Notes: generated by a model from the letters alone, not told the origin. A DNA stretch of 64,000 bases from JAAYYM01 sp964631375 (GCA_964631375.1 CAZVYQ010000007.1:1-64000); one strand, 5' to 3'; numbered from the stretch's first letter, positions 53,058 through 62,025 are shown. Numbers and translations: made by a program.

Positions 53058-53090
53058 AAATTATGTGGGATCAAACAGGAGGTAGTAGGT

Positions 53091-53648
53091 ATGAAGATGA
53101 AATTCGGTATTAAGGAAGTAGTAGCAACCGGAATCGGTACGGCATTATTTATTGTTCTGACGAATGTACAGGTTCCATTCGGAATTGTTCCGAACACAGC
53201 ATTACAGTCAAGAGTTGCCGTAATCACTTTTTTTGCAGCTGTTTTTGGCCCAATTGTCGGCGGTATTATTGGCTTGGTAGGACATGCACTTGGTGACGCA
53301 TTGTTTTATGGCGGTGTATGGTGGAGCTGGGTGTTCCCGGATGCCGTATTTGGTATTGCAGTAGGTTTGTTTGCTGCCAAATATGCAATCAAAGAGGGTG
53401 GCTTCTGCACCGGAAAGACAATCGTTTTATTTAATGTAATACAGATTGTCGGAAATGCCATTGCATGGATTTTAGTAGCTCCAGTTTTAGATATTGTGAT
53501 TTATGCAGAACCTGCTAACAAGGTATTTATGCAGGGAGTATTAGCATTTATTGGTAATATCGTAGTTGCAGGTGTGTTAGGTACATTACTTTGTTTTGCA
53601 TATTCAAAGATCGGTGCAAAATCCTCCGGTTTAAAGAAAGAGGAATAG
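53091..53648 (+). CDS. ECF transporter S component (UPF0397-like)
   Basis: 185 residues from ATG 53091, with AGGAGG upstream; an ATG 54 bases earlier sits in the hairpin loop. Five to six membrane helices. The N-terminus KEVVATGIGTALFIVLTN and the middle IIGLVGHALGDALFYGGVWWSW match UPF0397, the substrate-binding subunit found beside YkoD/YkoC-type energy-coupling modules. It captures a vitamin-like molecule or cation; hydroxymethylpyrimidine or thiamine-related ligands have been suggested for relatives. The ligand is not set by the sequence. Dedicated ATPase and T genes follow at once. Confidence 0.88.
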   Translation: MKMKFGIKEVVATGIGTALFIVLTNVQVPFGIVPNTALQSRVAVITFFAAVFGPIVGGIIGLVGHALGDALFYGGVWWSWVFPDAVFGIAVGLFAAKYAIKEGGFCTGKTIVLFNVIQIVGNAIAWILVAPVLDIVIYAEPANKVFMQGVLAFIGNIVVAGVLGTLLCFAYSKIGAKSSGLKKEE

Positions 53649-53654
53649 TATTGC

Positions 53655-55361
53655 ATGGATCCGATTATCGAGTTTAAAGATTATACATTTCAATATCGAT
53701 CACAGGAAGAACCGACACTCCGGGATATTAATCTATCGATTTATCCCGGAGAGAAAGTTCTCATAGTGGGACCATCCGGTTCGGGAAAGTCAACTTTGGC
53801 ACACTGTATCAATGGATTGGTTCCGTTTTCTTTTCCGGGAGAAGCTTCCGGAAGTTTGTTGGTCAAAGAACAAGAGCCTGGTAAAACAGGTGTATTTGGT
53901 ATGTCTAAAATTGTCGGGACGGTACTACAGGATACAGATGGTCAATTCATAGGACTGACCGTTGCTGAGGACATCGCATTTGCACTGGAAAATGATATGA
54001 TAGAACAGAATGAGATGTTTCGTCGTGTGGATGAGGTTGCAGAAATAGTTGATGTGAAGAAACTCCTACTGCATGCACCATCAGAATTATCAGGCGGACA
54101 GAAGCAGAGAGTATCTATGGGCGGAGTCATGATTGATGATGTTGATATTTTGTTATTTGATGAACCTCTCGCAAATTTGGATCCGGCAACAGGAAAACGG
54201 GCGATTGATCTGATTGATCGTATACAGAAAGAAACAGATAAGACGATTCTGATTATAGAACATAGACTGGAGGATGTCCTGTATCGGGATGTGGACAGGA
54301 TTATTGTGATAGGTGAAGGTTGTGTTGTTGCCGATATGAAGCCAGATGATTTGTTGTCTGATGACATATTGGAAGAACAGGGTATAAGAGAACCGTTATA
54401 TGTTGCTGCACTAAAGTATGCAGGCTGTCGTATCATGGCAGAAACAAAACCACAGCATATCGAATCCATGGATTTGACAGCATATCGTAAAAATGTTGTG
54501 GAGTGGTATGAACAGGCAGCATTTGTGCCGGAAGAAAATAAAAATGATATTGCTTTGGAGATTATGGATCTTGATTTTGCGTATATTTCAGGGAATCCGG
54601 TTTTGCAAAATATCAGGTTTAAGATTAATAAAGGTGAAATGCTTAGCATTGTAGGTAAGAATGGTGCCGGAAAAACGACTCTTTCCAATCTGATCTGTGG
54701 TTTTATCAGTCCCGATAAAGGAAATATCTTTTTGAACGGAAGCGATATTGCAGCAAAGTCTATTAAGGAGCGAGGAGAGGTCATTGGTCTGGTCATGCAA
54801 AATCCCAACCAAATGATATCAAAACCCATGATCTATGACGAAGTTGCACTTGGTTTAACGATCAGAGGTGTGGCGGAAGAAAAGATCAAGGAAAGAGTCA
54901 ATGAGACACTGAAGATTTGTGGCTTGTATCCGTTTCGAAACTGGCCAATTGCAGCATTGAGCTTTGGACAGAAGAAACGTGTTACGATCGCTTCCATCCT
55001 TGTTATGAATCCGGATGTGATCATTTTGGATGAACCGACAGCAGGACAGGATTACAGACATTATACTGAAATAATGGAGTTTTTAAAGAAGATTAATGAG
55101 ACATTGGGAATTACAATCATTATGATTACGCATGATATGCACCTGATGTTAGAGTACACGGATCGGGCAATTGTTATTGCAGATGGAGAAATGGTGGCAG
55201 ATGATACACCGGCACGTGTATTGACAAATGAAACGATAGCAAAACGTGCCTATTTAAAAAAGACCTCACTTTATGATCTTGCAATCAAATGTGGGATTGA
55301 GGATGCGTCTGGTTTTGCAGAGCGGTTTATTCATTACGAGAGAAGCAAGAGGATTCACTGA
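53655..55361 (+). CDS. ECF transporter double ATPase (YkoD-like)
   Basis: 568 residues with two full ABC ATPase domains. Domain 1: Walker A GPSGSGKST near 37-45, signature LSGGQKQR near 145, Walker B DILLFDEPLANLD. Domain 2: Walker A GKNGAGKTT near 335, signature LSFGQKKR near 438, Walker B DVIILDEPTAGQD. The signature of domain 2 has Phe for the first Gly. One fused chain replaces the separate A and A' subunits of group II ECF modules, as in YkoD and in dedicated group I systems. It starts six bases after the S component; its stop overlaps the T-component start by one base. Confidence 0.92.
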   Translation: MDPIIEFKDYTFQYRSQEEPTLRDINLSIYPGEKVLIVGPSGSGKSTLAHCINGLVPFSFPGEASGSLLVKEQEPGKTGVFGMSKIVGTVLQDTDGQFIGLTVAEDIAFALENDMIEQNEMFRRVDEVAEIVDVKKLLLHAPSELSGGQKQRVSMGGVMIDDVDILLFDEPLANLDPATGKRAIDLIDRIQKETDKTILIIEHRLEDVLYRDVDRIIVIGEGCVVADMKPDDLLSDDILEEQGIREPLYVAALKYAGCRIMAETKPQHIESMDLTAYRKNVVEWYEQAAFVPEENKNDIALEIMDLDFAYISGNPVLQNIRFKINKGEMLSIVGKNGAGKTTLSNLICGFISPDKGNIFLNGSDIAAKSIKERGEVIGLVMQNPNQMISKPMIYDEVALGLTIRGVAEEKIKERVNETLKICGLYPFRNWPIAALSFGQKKRVTIASILVMNPDVIILDEPTAGQDYRHYTEIMEFLKKINETLGITIIMITHDMHLMLEYTDRAIVIADGEMVADDTPARVLTNETIAKRAYLKKTSLYDLAIKCGIEDASGFAERFIHYERSKRIH

Positions 55362-56188
55362 TGGCCAGAATATTGACTTATGCAGAAAAGAATACTTGGA
55401 TTCATAGATTATGTGGCGTAACGAAGTTGACCTTTTTTCTGGGATGGTCTGTCATTGGTATGCTCACTTATGATACACGAGTACTGATTACCATGCTCAT
55501 CATTAGTCTGCTCATTTTCAAGGTCTCAAAAACAGAATGGAAACAGGTTGGTACAGTATTTAAGTTTATTCTGTTTTTCCTATGTCTGAATCTACTGACG
55601 GTCTTTCTCTTTTCCCCGTATGAAGGCGTGAAAATCTATGGGACACGTACGGATCTGGTGTATTTATTTGGTAATTATACCGTTACGCTGGAGCAGTTAT
55701 TTTACGAAATCAATATCATGTTAAAATATTTTACTGTTATACCGGTTGCCTTGATGTTCATTGTAACGACAAATCCAAGTGAATTTGCAGCTAGCTTAAA
55801 CAGAATCGGAATCAGCTATTATATCGGATACTCAGTTGCCATTGCACTACGTTATGTTCCGGATGTACAAAGTGATTTTATTAAGATCAAGCATGCACAG
55901 GAAGCACGAGGGATCGAGATGTCTTCCAAGGCCAGATTCACAACCAGAATGAAGAACATGGCAACCATTATTTTTCCACTGATCTTTTCGAGTATGGATC
56001 GTATTGACGTGGTCAGTAATGCAATGGAGTTAAGAGGCTTTGGCAAGTATAAAAAAAGGACCTGGTATTATGCCAGACCCTTAAAAAAGAATGATTATTT
56101 CACAATTGTATTTATTATCTGCTTTGCCGCCGTTGCCTTAACGGTTACCTTCTATGATGGTTCCAGATTCTATAATCCTTTTCATTAA
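55361..56188 (+). CDS. ECF transporter transmembrane T component (CbiQ/YkoC-like)
   Basis: 275-residue membrane protein with about six helices that joins the ATPases to the S component. It has the coupling helices with the Ala-Arg-Gly signatures of the family: EARGIEMSS near 185-193 and ELRGFGKYKKR near 226-236. The start overlaps the ATPase stop (TGATG), which implies coupled translation. With the two genes before it, it forms a complete dedicated importer. The gene ends 14 bases from the converging glycosyltransferase. Confidence 0.92.
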   Translation: MARILTYAEKNTWIHRLCGVTKLTFFLGWSVIGMLTYDTRVLITMLIISLLIFKVSKTEWKQVGTVFKFILFFLCLNLLTVFLFSPYEGVKIYGTRTDLVYLFGNYTVTLEQLFYEINIMLKYFTVIPVALMFIVTTNPSEFAASLNRIGISYYIGYSVAIALRYVPDVQSDFIKIKHAQEARGIEMSSKARFTTRMKNMATIIFPLIFSSMDRIDVVSNAMELRGFGKYKKRTWYYARPLKKNDYFTIVFIICFAAVALTVTFYDGSRFYNPFH

Positions 56189-56202
56189 ACAGAATGATCG
56201 AA

Positions 56203-56913
56203 TTAGCTTTTTAGAGAACGGTTAATGGCACGAAAATCATGAAATGCCTGTCTTCCAATCTTAAAGATTTTTGGAAGATTGAGTGAATTGACACCGCCCT
56301 GACGAGGACGAAATGTGATCGGTATGTATTTCACTTTTAGGTTATTTTTCGTATAGATTACGGAAATCAGCACATTAGAGAGATTAAAATCCTTAGGAAT
56401 CTTCTCAATATATTGTTCTAATGTATCCTTTTTCAACAGTCTAAAAGGGGTATTTGCATCTGTAACCGATACTCCGAAGCAAATCCAAAGTACGAATTTC
56501 AATACCTTGGTAACAAAAATTCGTGAAACACCGTCTTCACGTTTGTTTCTGTGTCCGATGATCATATCATATTCATTTCGCAGTGCCCAGAAGGCATCAA
56601 ATTCTGAAGGAATCGTTTGACCGTCAGAATCTGTCTGAAAGACATAATCAGCTCCTTGTTCGATTGCATAATGATAACCATACAGAACGGTCGCACCATG
56701 ACCACCGTTTTCCTTTGTCAGAGGGAGAAAAAATGGGCGAGTAGATGCGTATTCTTGCATGATTTCATAGGTTTGATCCTTGCTGCCGTCGTTGATGATC
56801 ACGAGACGTGAATCATTTCCGATTCGTTCAATAATAGGATACCAGTCATCAATGACCTGCTTGATGGTTTTTTCTTCATTATAGGCGGGAATGACGATAT
56901 ATAACTTATCCAT
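56203..56913 (-). CDS. Family 2 glycosyltransferase, dolichol/polyprenyl-phosphate mannose synthase-like
   Basis: 236 residues, a single GT-A domain without membrane helices. Motifs: VIPAYNEEKTI at 7-17, INDGSKDQT at 40-48, the metal-binding QTDSDGQ at 94-100, and a basic PRQGGVNSLNLPKI near the C-terminus that often contacts the lipid phosphate. It lies 40 bases downstream of manC on the same strand, so GDP-mannose is a natural donor and polyprenyl-phosphate mannose a likely product. That lipid could feed the GT-C enzymes at 15325, 32051 or 35211. The donor is inferred from context. Confidence 0.85.
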   Translation of the reverse strand: MDKLYIVIPAYNEEKTIKQVIDDWYPIIERIGNDSRLVIINDGSKDQTYEIMQEYASTRPFFLPLTKENGGHGATVLYGYHYAIEQGADYVFQTDSDGQTIPSEFDAFWALRNEYDMIIGHRNKREDGVSRIFVTKVLKFVLWICFGVSVTDANTPFRLLKKDTLEQYIEKIPKDFNLSNVLISVIYTKNNLKVKYIPITFRPRQGGVNSLNLPKIFKIGRQAFHDFRAINRSLKS

Positions 56914-56953
56914 GTGATTGGTGACATCCTTTCATAAGGCAGAGCCTGCTTGA

Positions 56954-58024
56954 TTATAGATACTCATCACGGTTACAGATCCTGAGTGTCTCCAGTACTT
57001 TCTTAATGTCTGCGGTTTTTGTCTTATCACAGATCAGGATTGCATCATCTGTATCTACAATAACGAGATCTTTGAGCCCGATTGTGCTGATCAGTTTATG
57101 ACTGCCTTCGATGATACAGTTTTCTGTACTGATACTCAAAACATTTCCGGAAATAATATTGCCGTTTTCATTTGATTTTTTAATGCGTTCTATGGCCAGC
57201 CAGGAGCCGACATCATCCCATCCGAAATTGCCCGGTATGGTGTATATGTTCTCTGATTTCTCCATAATTCCATAATCAATAGAAATAGAAGGGAAATTTG
57301 GGAAGATACGTTCAAGAACTTCCTTTTCTGCTGAAGTGCCGATCGAAGCCTTGATGTCCATCAGTCCTTCATAGGTATCGGGAAGCAGCTGCTTAAACTT
57401 GTCCAGTATCGTGGAAACCTTCCATATGAACATGCCGCTGTTCCAAAGATATTCATCACTGGCCAGATATTCTTTGGCAAGTTCGAGATTTGGTTTTTCA
57501 ACGAATTTTTCGACCTCAAAGGCAGTTCCGATATAAGCATCGCCTTTGAACTTGATATAGCCGTATCCTGTTTCTGCATAATCAGGAGTGATGCCTATCG
57601 TGATCAAACTGTCTCGTTCCTCTGCAAGTTTACAGCCTTCTTTCAATACAGACTGAAACATACTATTGTACTTAATCAGGTGATCGGATGGAAGCACCAT
57701 CATTAAAGCATCTCCCAGTTTCTTTGCAATATGTGCCGCACCAAGTGCAATACAAGGTGCTGTATTACGTCCAATCGGCTCACACAAAATGTTTGATTGT
57801 GGCAGATCGGGGAGCTGTTCCTTGACCAATGCTGCATATTGTTGGTTCGTAGCTATAAATATATTGTCTATTTTCACAAGTGGCAGTATTCGTTCTACTG
57901 TCAACTGTATCATGGTCTTGCCATCCTCTGTTAAGGATAAGAACTGTTTCGGAAGATTTTTGCGACTCCTTGGCCAGAACCGTTCGCCACGTCCACCTGC
58001 CATAATCAATGCTGTTTTTTCCAT
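56954..58024 (-). CDS. manC: Mannose-1-phosphate guanylyltransferase
   Basis: 356 residues from ATG 58024, preceded by GGAGG; 15 earlier in-frame codons have no ribosome site. The signature LIMAGGRGERFWPRSRKNLPKQF at the N-terminus (GGRGERFWPRSRKNLPK, from residue 10) is the GTP-binding motif of this family. LPSDHLI near 108 and FVEKP near 165 are the next conserved blocks. It lacks the C-terminal cupin isomerase of bifunctional ManC, so it only makes GDP-mannose from mannose 1-phosphate and GTP. It forms an operon with the DPM1-like transferase. Confidence 0.93.
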   Translation of the reverse strand: MEKTALIMAGGRGERFWPRSRKNLPKQFLSLTEDGKTMIQLTVERILPLVKIDNIFIATNQQYAALVKEQLPDLPQSNILCEPIGRNTAPCIALGAAHIAKKLGDALMMVLPSDHLIKYNSMFQSVLKEGCKLAEERDSLITIGITPDYAETGYGYIKFKGDAYIGTAFEVEKFVEKPNLELAKEYLASDEYLWNSGMFIWKVSTILDKFKQLLPDTYEGLMDIKASIGTSAEKEVLERIFPNFPSISIDYGIMEKSENIYTIPGNFGWDDVGSWLAIERIKKSNENGNIISGNVLSISTENCIIEGSHKLISTIGLKDLVIVDTDDAILICDKTKTADIKKVLETLRICNRDEYL

Positions 58025-58111
58025 AAATATTAACCTCCAGAAAAATATCTCCATCACATAGTTTATCACAAATAATCAAATTCGTATACTTTAATGTTTC
58101 GGCAAAACAGA

Positions 58112-58144
58112 ACAGCCCCATGGGAGTTAATCCCACGGGGCTGT
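58112..58144 (-). terminator. Terminator after the Hsp20 gene
   Basis: ACAGCCCCATGGGA pairs with TCCCACGGGGCTGT around GTTAA. On the minus strand it follows the Hsp20 stop and is trailed by a T-rich stretch. Confidence 0.75.
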
Positions 58145-58158
58145 CGTTTCACCAGAGT

Positions 58159-58593
58159 TTATTTTACTTCGATTTTCCTGATTTCAGGTTCTGCCGGATC
58201 TTTTTTAGGAAACTTCAACGCCAGGATACCTTTTTCATAGGAAGCATCGATATCCTCAGGGGATACATCCGGTAGACGGAAGCTTCTCTGATAGGACTGA
58301 TAACGTCTTTCTCTGCGGAGGTATTTCTTGTTCTTTTTATCATCGGATGTCTCATCGTGAACGGCACTGATGGTTAGGACATCCTGATTCAGATCAATGT
58401 TGATATCCTCCTTATCAAATCCCGGTAGTTCTGCTTCCAATACATACTCACCGTCTCTCTCAATTAGGTCAGTGTGGAAGTTGTCAGAGAATCCTACATT
58501 TGAAAAATCTGAAAAGAAGTTCTCAAATGCCTTGTCAAAAAATCTGTCCATATACAATGGTTTTGATGATTCAAATAATGATGGTGCTAACAT
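58159..58593 (-). CDS. Small heat-shock protein Hsp20
   Basis: 144 residues from ATG 58593 with AAGGAG eight bases upstream; the GTG nine bases earlier overlaps that site. An N-terminal arm (1-35) with Phe-rich FFDKAFENFFSDFS is followed by an alpha-crystallin domain (about 38-130) with VLEAELPGFDKEDINI, RRERRYQSYQRSFRLP and YEKGILALKFPKK. The C-terminal I-x-V-type anchor reads IEV. It holds unfolding proteins as an oligomer. No CIRCE element is upstream; a palindrome over the promoter suggests another repressor. Confidence 0.94.
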   Translation of the reverse strand: MLAPSLFESSKPLYMDRFFDKAFENFFSDFSNVGFSDNFHTDLIERDGEYVLEAELPGFDKEDINIDLNQDVLTISAVHDETSDDKKNKKYLRRERRYQSYQRSFRLPDVSPEDIDASYEKGILALKFPKKDPAEPEIRKIEVK

Positions 58594-58647
58594 ATTAATC
58601 ACTCCTTTTAAATGTTTGTTGGTGTATGTTCTTTATTGCTTCCTATG

Positions 58648-58681
58648 TATATGTTATACAACATATAGAACAGGTAGTCAA
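58648..58681 (-). promoter_or_regulatory. Hsp20 promoter with overlapping palindrome
   Basis: On the minus strand TTGACT (58676-58681), a 17-base spacer and TATAAC (58653-58658). The -10 box lies inside the palindrome TATATGTT-N4-AACATATA (58648-58667), a likely repressor site unlike CIRCE. Confidence 0.65.
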
Positions 58682-58742
58682 TAGAGAAAATGTGAATTAT
58701 TTGTGAAATCGTATTGTATGGGGATCAAAGTAATGGTTCAGA

Positions 58743-59333
58743 TTAAAGCATAAGGCTTTCCTGTATATACTCGGCTTCCTCCATGCTTTGTTTGTGGAGA
58801 AGAAAATCATTGTGCTTCAGCATGCTAACAGCACTCTTTGGATCGTATACCCAGGTGCTGATACTGTCTTTTGGAATGATCAGCGGCATACGGTCATGGA
58901 CATCCTTCATAGAATCATTTGCAACAGTAGTGATGATTGAAAAGTGGGGCTGTTCCTCAAGTGTATAGATTCCTGCAAGAAATAAAACATCACCGGTTTT
59001 TTGGGAAAAACGAAACTTAATCTTGGTTGGACTCCATTCGTAGAAACCACGAGTCGGGACAACACATCGGCGTTCTGAAAAATCTCTGCGAAACATTGGC
59101 TTTTCATTTACGCTTTCAGCACGTGCATTGATGATAGGACGACTGCTCCTTGGATGGTGATATCCCCAGACATAGGAGGATGCTGTCAACTGATCTGATG
59201 GGTCTGCATGTAGTACCAGAGCAGTCTCTGACGGATGAATATCGCCGGCTGCAGCGAGCTTTCTGTCAATGCTACGACATAGCTTTTCAAGTTCATCTGC
59301 CATTTCATCATCTACATAAAATCTTCCACACAT
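58743..59333 (-). CDS. SOS response-associated peptidase (SRAP, YedK/HMCES family)
   Basis: 196 residues. ATG 59333 is the right start because the conserved Cys must be residue 2 (MCGRF); removal of Met frees it to form a covalent link with abasic sites in single-stranded DNA. Other conserved parts are NARAESVNEKPMFR near 76-89, CVVPTRGFYEW near 95-105 with its active-site Glu, and HDRMPLII near 148 with its His. The protein shields abasic sites at replication forks. It lies 61 bases downstream of the Y-family polymerase on the same strand and probably shares its LexA-controlled promoter. Confidence 0.93.
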   Translation of the reverse strand: MCGRFYVDDEMADELEKLCRSIDRKLAAAGDIHPSETALVLHADPSDQLTASSYVWGYHHPRSSRPIINARAESVNEKPMFRRDFSERRCVVPTRGFYEWSPTKIKFRFSQKTGDVLFLAGIYTLEEQPHFSIITTVANDSMKDVHDRMPLIIPKDSISTWVYDPKSAVSMLKHNDFLLHKQSMEEAEYIQESLML

Positions 59334-59394
59334 GGTGTTCACCTCGTTTTACTTATAACAATCGTGGTAATGGCTATATGATCAATAGCTCCGA

Positions 59395-60747
59395 TTATAA
59401 TTGCAGTTCTTTATCCAGATTCATTCCTAACGTAATGCCGGTTCTACGTTCGCGATCTAGACCGCCAGAAACATGAGAGATTTTGTTGTCGATGTATCTG
59501 GCACGGATAAGAGAATCTTCGCCGTATTTCTGGCGAATATCATCAACGGTGTGATTCCAGCTGCTCAGTTTTTCTGCATTGAGCAGATACTGATCGGGGA
59601 GCATCTCACAGTCTTGTATTCCTTCTATTTCGTACATTCCCAGATCGAATAGATTGAGTTGACGATAATCGCCGTTCGATACTTTGCTTGTGTGTACCCC
59701 CAATTGTCGGATGGCAGTATCTCTTGCCGACCCAAAGATCCATAGCTCGGTCAACACACGGCAGGCAGTACGATATATTTCTTCTGTAATATCGGTTGCA
59801 GACAGCAGTTGTGCCTGATGGATATAGTGTTCAAATTCGTTACTTGTGATACTGACAGCAATACAGGAAACCTTGACGTGATCCTTGCGTATTCGCAAGG
59901 AGACAGTTTCACATAGAGATAATAGCAATTCCTTTGCAGTATTGATGTCTGTAACATCCGCAGGTGCAGTTACACTGTTTCCGTATCCTTTGGCATCGGC
60001 TGACTTACAGGCATAAGGAACGAGGTCGTTGCCATTGGCATAGTTCCAGATGATCTCACCGTGTGTTTTCAAATGATCCTTTAAAACTTCTAAGTCTGCC
60101 TTCGCCAATTCACCAATCGTGTGAATGCCCAGATTGTGTAGCTTCACCTGTGTGGAGCGTCCGACGAAAAAAAGCTTACTAACAGATAAGGGCCACATTT
60201 TTGCTGGGATCTCCTCAGGAAACAGAGTGTGTACCATGTCCGGCTTTTTAAAATCTCCGGCCATCTTGGATAACAGACGATTATAGGAAATACCGATATT
60301 CACAGTAAATCCAAGCTTGTGTTTGATTTCTTCGCGCAGATCGTTGGCGAAGGAGACGATGCCGCCATATAGACCTTCATAGCCATCGAATTCTGCCCAT
60401 GCCTCATCAATGCTATATTGTGTGACGTGATCGGAATATTTATTCAGTAACTCCATCAATGATTTCGAAGCGGCTACATATAAATGATAATCAGGCGGAA
60501 CGATGATCAGATCGGGACACTTTTTTTGTGCTGAGACGATGGCTTCTCCTGTGTTGATATCATATTGCTTGGCGGGAGTACTCTTTGCCAATACAATACC
60601 ATGCCTGGAGGCTTGATCGCCGCCAACGATGGATGGGACAGTTCTCAGATCCAGCTTTTCCCCAAGTACATTGATACGATAGGCTGCACTCCAGGACAAG
60701 AAGGCACTGTTGACATCAATGTGAAAAATATATCGTTGATTCTCCAT
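59395..60747 (-). CDS. Y-family DNA polymerase (DinB/UmuC-like)
   Basis: 450-residue translesion polymerase. Catalytic acids are Asp11 in HIDVNSAF and Asp114-Glu115 in QYSIDEAW. The first motif reads DVN as in UmuC, where most DinB proteins have D-x-D. The palm and fingers include NIGISYNRLLSKMAGDFKKPD near 158, the thumb has helix-hairpin-helix LHNLGIHTIGELAKADLEVL near 205, and the little-finger domain spans about 245-360. About 60 further residues end QKYGEDSLIRARYIDNKI. A LexA box lies in its promoter, and SRAP follows, so it belongs to the damage response. Confidence 0.92.
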   Translation of the reverse strand: MENQRYIFHIDVNSAFLSWSAAYRINVLGEKLDLRTVPSIVGGDQASRHGIVLAKSTPAKQYDINTGEAIVSAQKKCPDLIIVPPDYHLYVAASKSLMELLNKYSDHVTQYSIDEAWAEFDGYEGLYGGIVSFANDLREEIKHKLGFTVNIGISYNRLLSKMAGDFKKPDMVHTLFPEEIPAKMWPLSVSKLFFVGRSTQVKLHNLGIHTIGELAKADLEVLKDHLKTHGEIIWNYANGNDLVPYACKSADAKGYGNSVTAPADVTDINTAKELLLSLCETVSLRIRKDHVKVSCIAVSITSNEFEHYIHQAQLLSATDITEEIYRTACRVLTELWIFGSARDTAIRQLGVHTSKVSNGDYRQLNLFDLGMYEIEGIQDCEMLPDQYLLNAEKLSSWNHTVDDIRQKYGEDSLIRARYIDNKISHVSGGLDRERRTGITLGMNLDKELQL

Positions 60748-60791
60748 TTGGAATCCCCCGGCTTTTGGTACCTCACACTCCCCTTAAGTTC

Positions 60792-60820
60792 ATTATACAA
60801 ACATCAGTTCGAATTGTAAA
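60792..60820 (-). promoter_or_regulatory. Polymerase/SRAP promoter with LexA (DinR) box
   Basis: On the minus strand TTTACA (60815-60820), a 17-base spacer and TATAAT (60792-60797). The spacer holds CGAACTGATGTTTG (60798-60811), which fits the Firmicute LexA box CGAAC-N4-GTTYG/C. LexA bound there would block RNA polymerase. Confidence 0.8.
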
Positions 60821-60870
60821 TGGTAAAATATTTTTTGCCTCGGCAACGAAATGGAAACAAGGAAACTAAA

Positions 60871-61908
60871 TTAATACGTGAATTCATAATTGGTATTATA
60901 GGTTCTCACATAGAGTACCCCGTCTCGATTAAAAATATAGGACGGACCTGATTTGAGAGGGATCCTGTCAAGTGTTTTACCAGTATGTGTATCGAGCTGA
61001 TACAGATAATCGTCTTCATCGGTAAAGCCATACCCACATACAATGACATCATTGATGATCTCGAAGGTAGAGGCGTTGTTTACAAGTGCATCTGATCTCC
61101 ACAGAATACTCATATCTGTTAGGTCAATGGCTGTAATGTAACCATTTTTGTTAGCAGATGAACTTGCATAGGTGTTATGAAATGTTGTAACATACAATGT
61201 CTGTCCATCGATTTTTGCCCAGTTTACAGACTCCTTGATGTAATCAATATCTTCATCAATGACATCATCACCATAGTATTGAAAAGCTGCAAAATCCAAA
61301 CTGTAAAGGAGTTCATGTGACTGTGGATCCAGAATATTCAGGATATCTCCTTCACTAAAATCATAGCCATAGGTGCAGAAGAGATAATCGCCGTTTGAAA
61401 AAGCCTTTGTAATCATCATGCCATACCAATCTGCCGGGATATCTGCAGGCAGATTTCCACCCTTGTCATTCTCAACAAATGGATTTGGAAGGTCGTATCC
61501 TTCTATAGACAGCCCATTTTGTGTAAACCATGCATCATCATCAGTAATGCTGTTTGCTTCCTTCTTTTTTTGTGTTAAGTTCAATTTGTTGGCTACAGGA
61601 GTTTGTGCGGCTTTTTCAGAACAGTAATACTCAAAGGAAGGTGCCGGAAGTGTAGTGGTCTCGCTCATGGGTACTGCTGATGGATCGATATCATATGTAT
61701 CCTTCGTTTCATCGATACCGGATGATGTTTCGGCAGCATCATTTGTTTCAACAACAATCGGAGTAGGCTCCTCTGTTGCCGTTTCTGCTGTGGCAGTCGT
61801 TTCTTGAGCCGGCTGATCCGGTTCCTCTATTTTGCAGCCGGTGAAGACAAAAGCAGCCAGACAGCAGGATAGTAGTGTAGCGAATACTTGATTTTGATTC
61901 ATTTTCAT
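60871..61908 (-). CDS. Putative lipoprotein with beta-propeller-like (PQQ-type) repeats
   Basis: 345 residues. Signal peptide with lipobox VFTGC, so Cys25 would be lipidated and the protein anchored outside the membrane. A Thr/Glu/Ala-rich acidic linker (27-75) follows. The rest has strands typical of PQQ or quinoprotein propellers: LYSLDFAAFQYYG, YITAIDLTDMSILWRSDAL, and YLYQLDTHTGKTLDRIPL. No enzymatic residues are recognisable. It is divergent from ahcY and stands alone. Function unknown; a binding or scaffold role is likely. An in-frame ATG two codons later would do as well. Confidence 0.7.
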   Translation of the reverse strand: MKMNQNQVFATLLSCCLAAFVFTGCKIEEPDQPAQETTATAETATEEPTPIVVETNDAAETSSGIDETKDTYDIDPSAVPMSETTTLPAPSFEYYCSEKAAQTPVANKLNLTQKKKEANSITDDDAWFTQNGLSIEGYDLPNPFVENDKGGNLPADIPADWYGMMITKAFSNGDYLFCTYGYDFSEGDILNILDPQSHELLYSLDFAAFQYYGDDVIDEDIDYIKESVNWAKIDGQTLYVTTFHNTYASSSANKNGYITAIDLTDMSILWRSDALVNNASTFEIINDVIVCGYGFTDEDDYLYQLDTHTGKTLDRIPLKSGPSYIFNRDGVLYVRTYNTNYEFTY

Positions 61909-62025
61909 TATAACAACCCCTTATTGATTTATTTCTTAACGACCTTGACAATCTTACCACACAATTATAATTTTGTGTAGAGGTGTACATATCAAAATAC
62001 TTGTCTATATATAGAGAGTTATGAT
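61909..62025. other. Divergent intergenic stretch between the lipoprotein gene and the ahcY repeats
   Basis: It holds the lipoprotein ribosome site and, on the plus strand, TTGTCT (62001-62006) followed by TATGATAAAAT (62020-62030), a weak promoter candidate. A start point there would fall in the first copy of the 50-bp repeat. No coding sequence was seen. Confidence 0.4.

Noticed and set aside
53942..54829. 295-codon open frame on the minus strand
   Set aside because: Lies inside the ECF ATPase gene; Ser/Ile/Arg-rich low-complexity composition and no domain. Antisense shadow.
58603..58742. CIRCE element in front of the Hsp20 gene
   Set aside because: No TTAGCACTC/GAGTGCTAA pair is present; the palindrome there is a different sequence.
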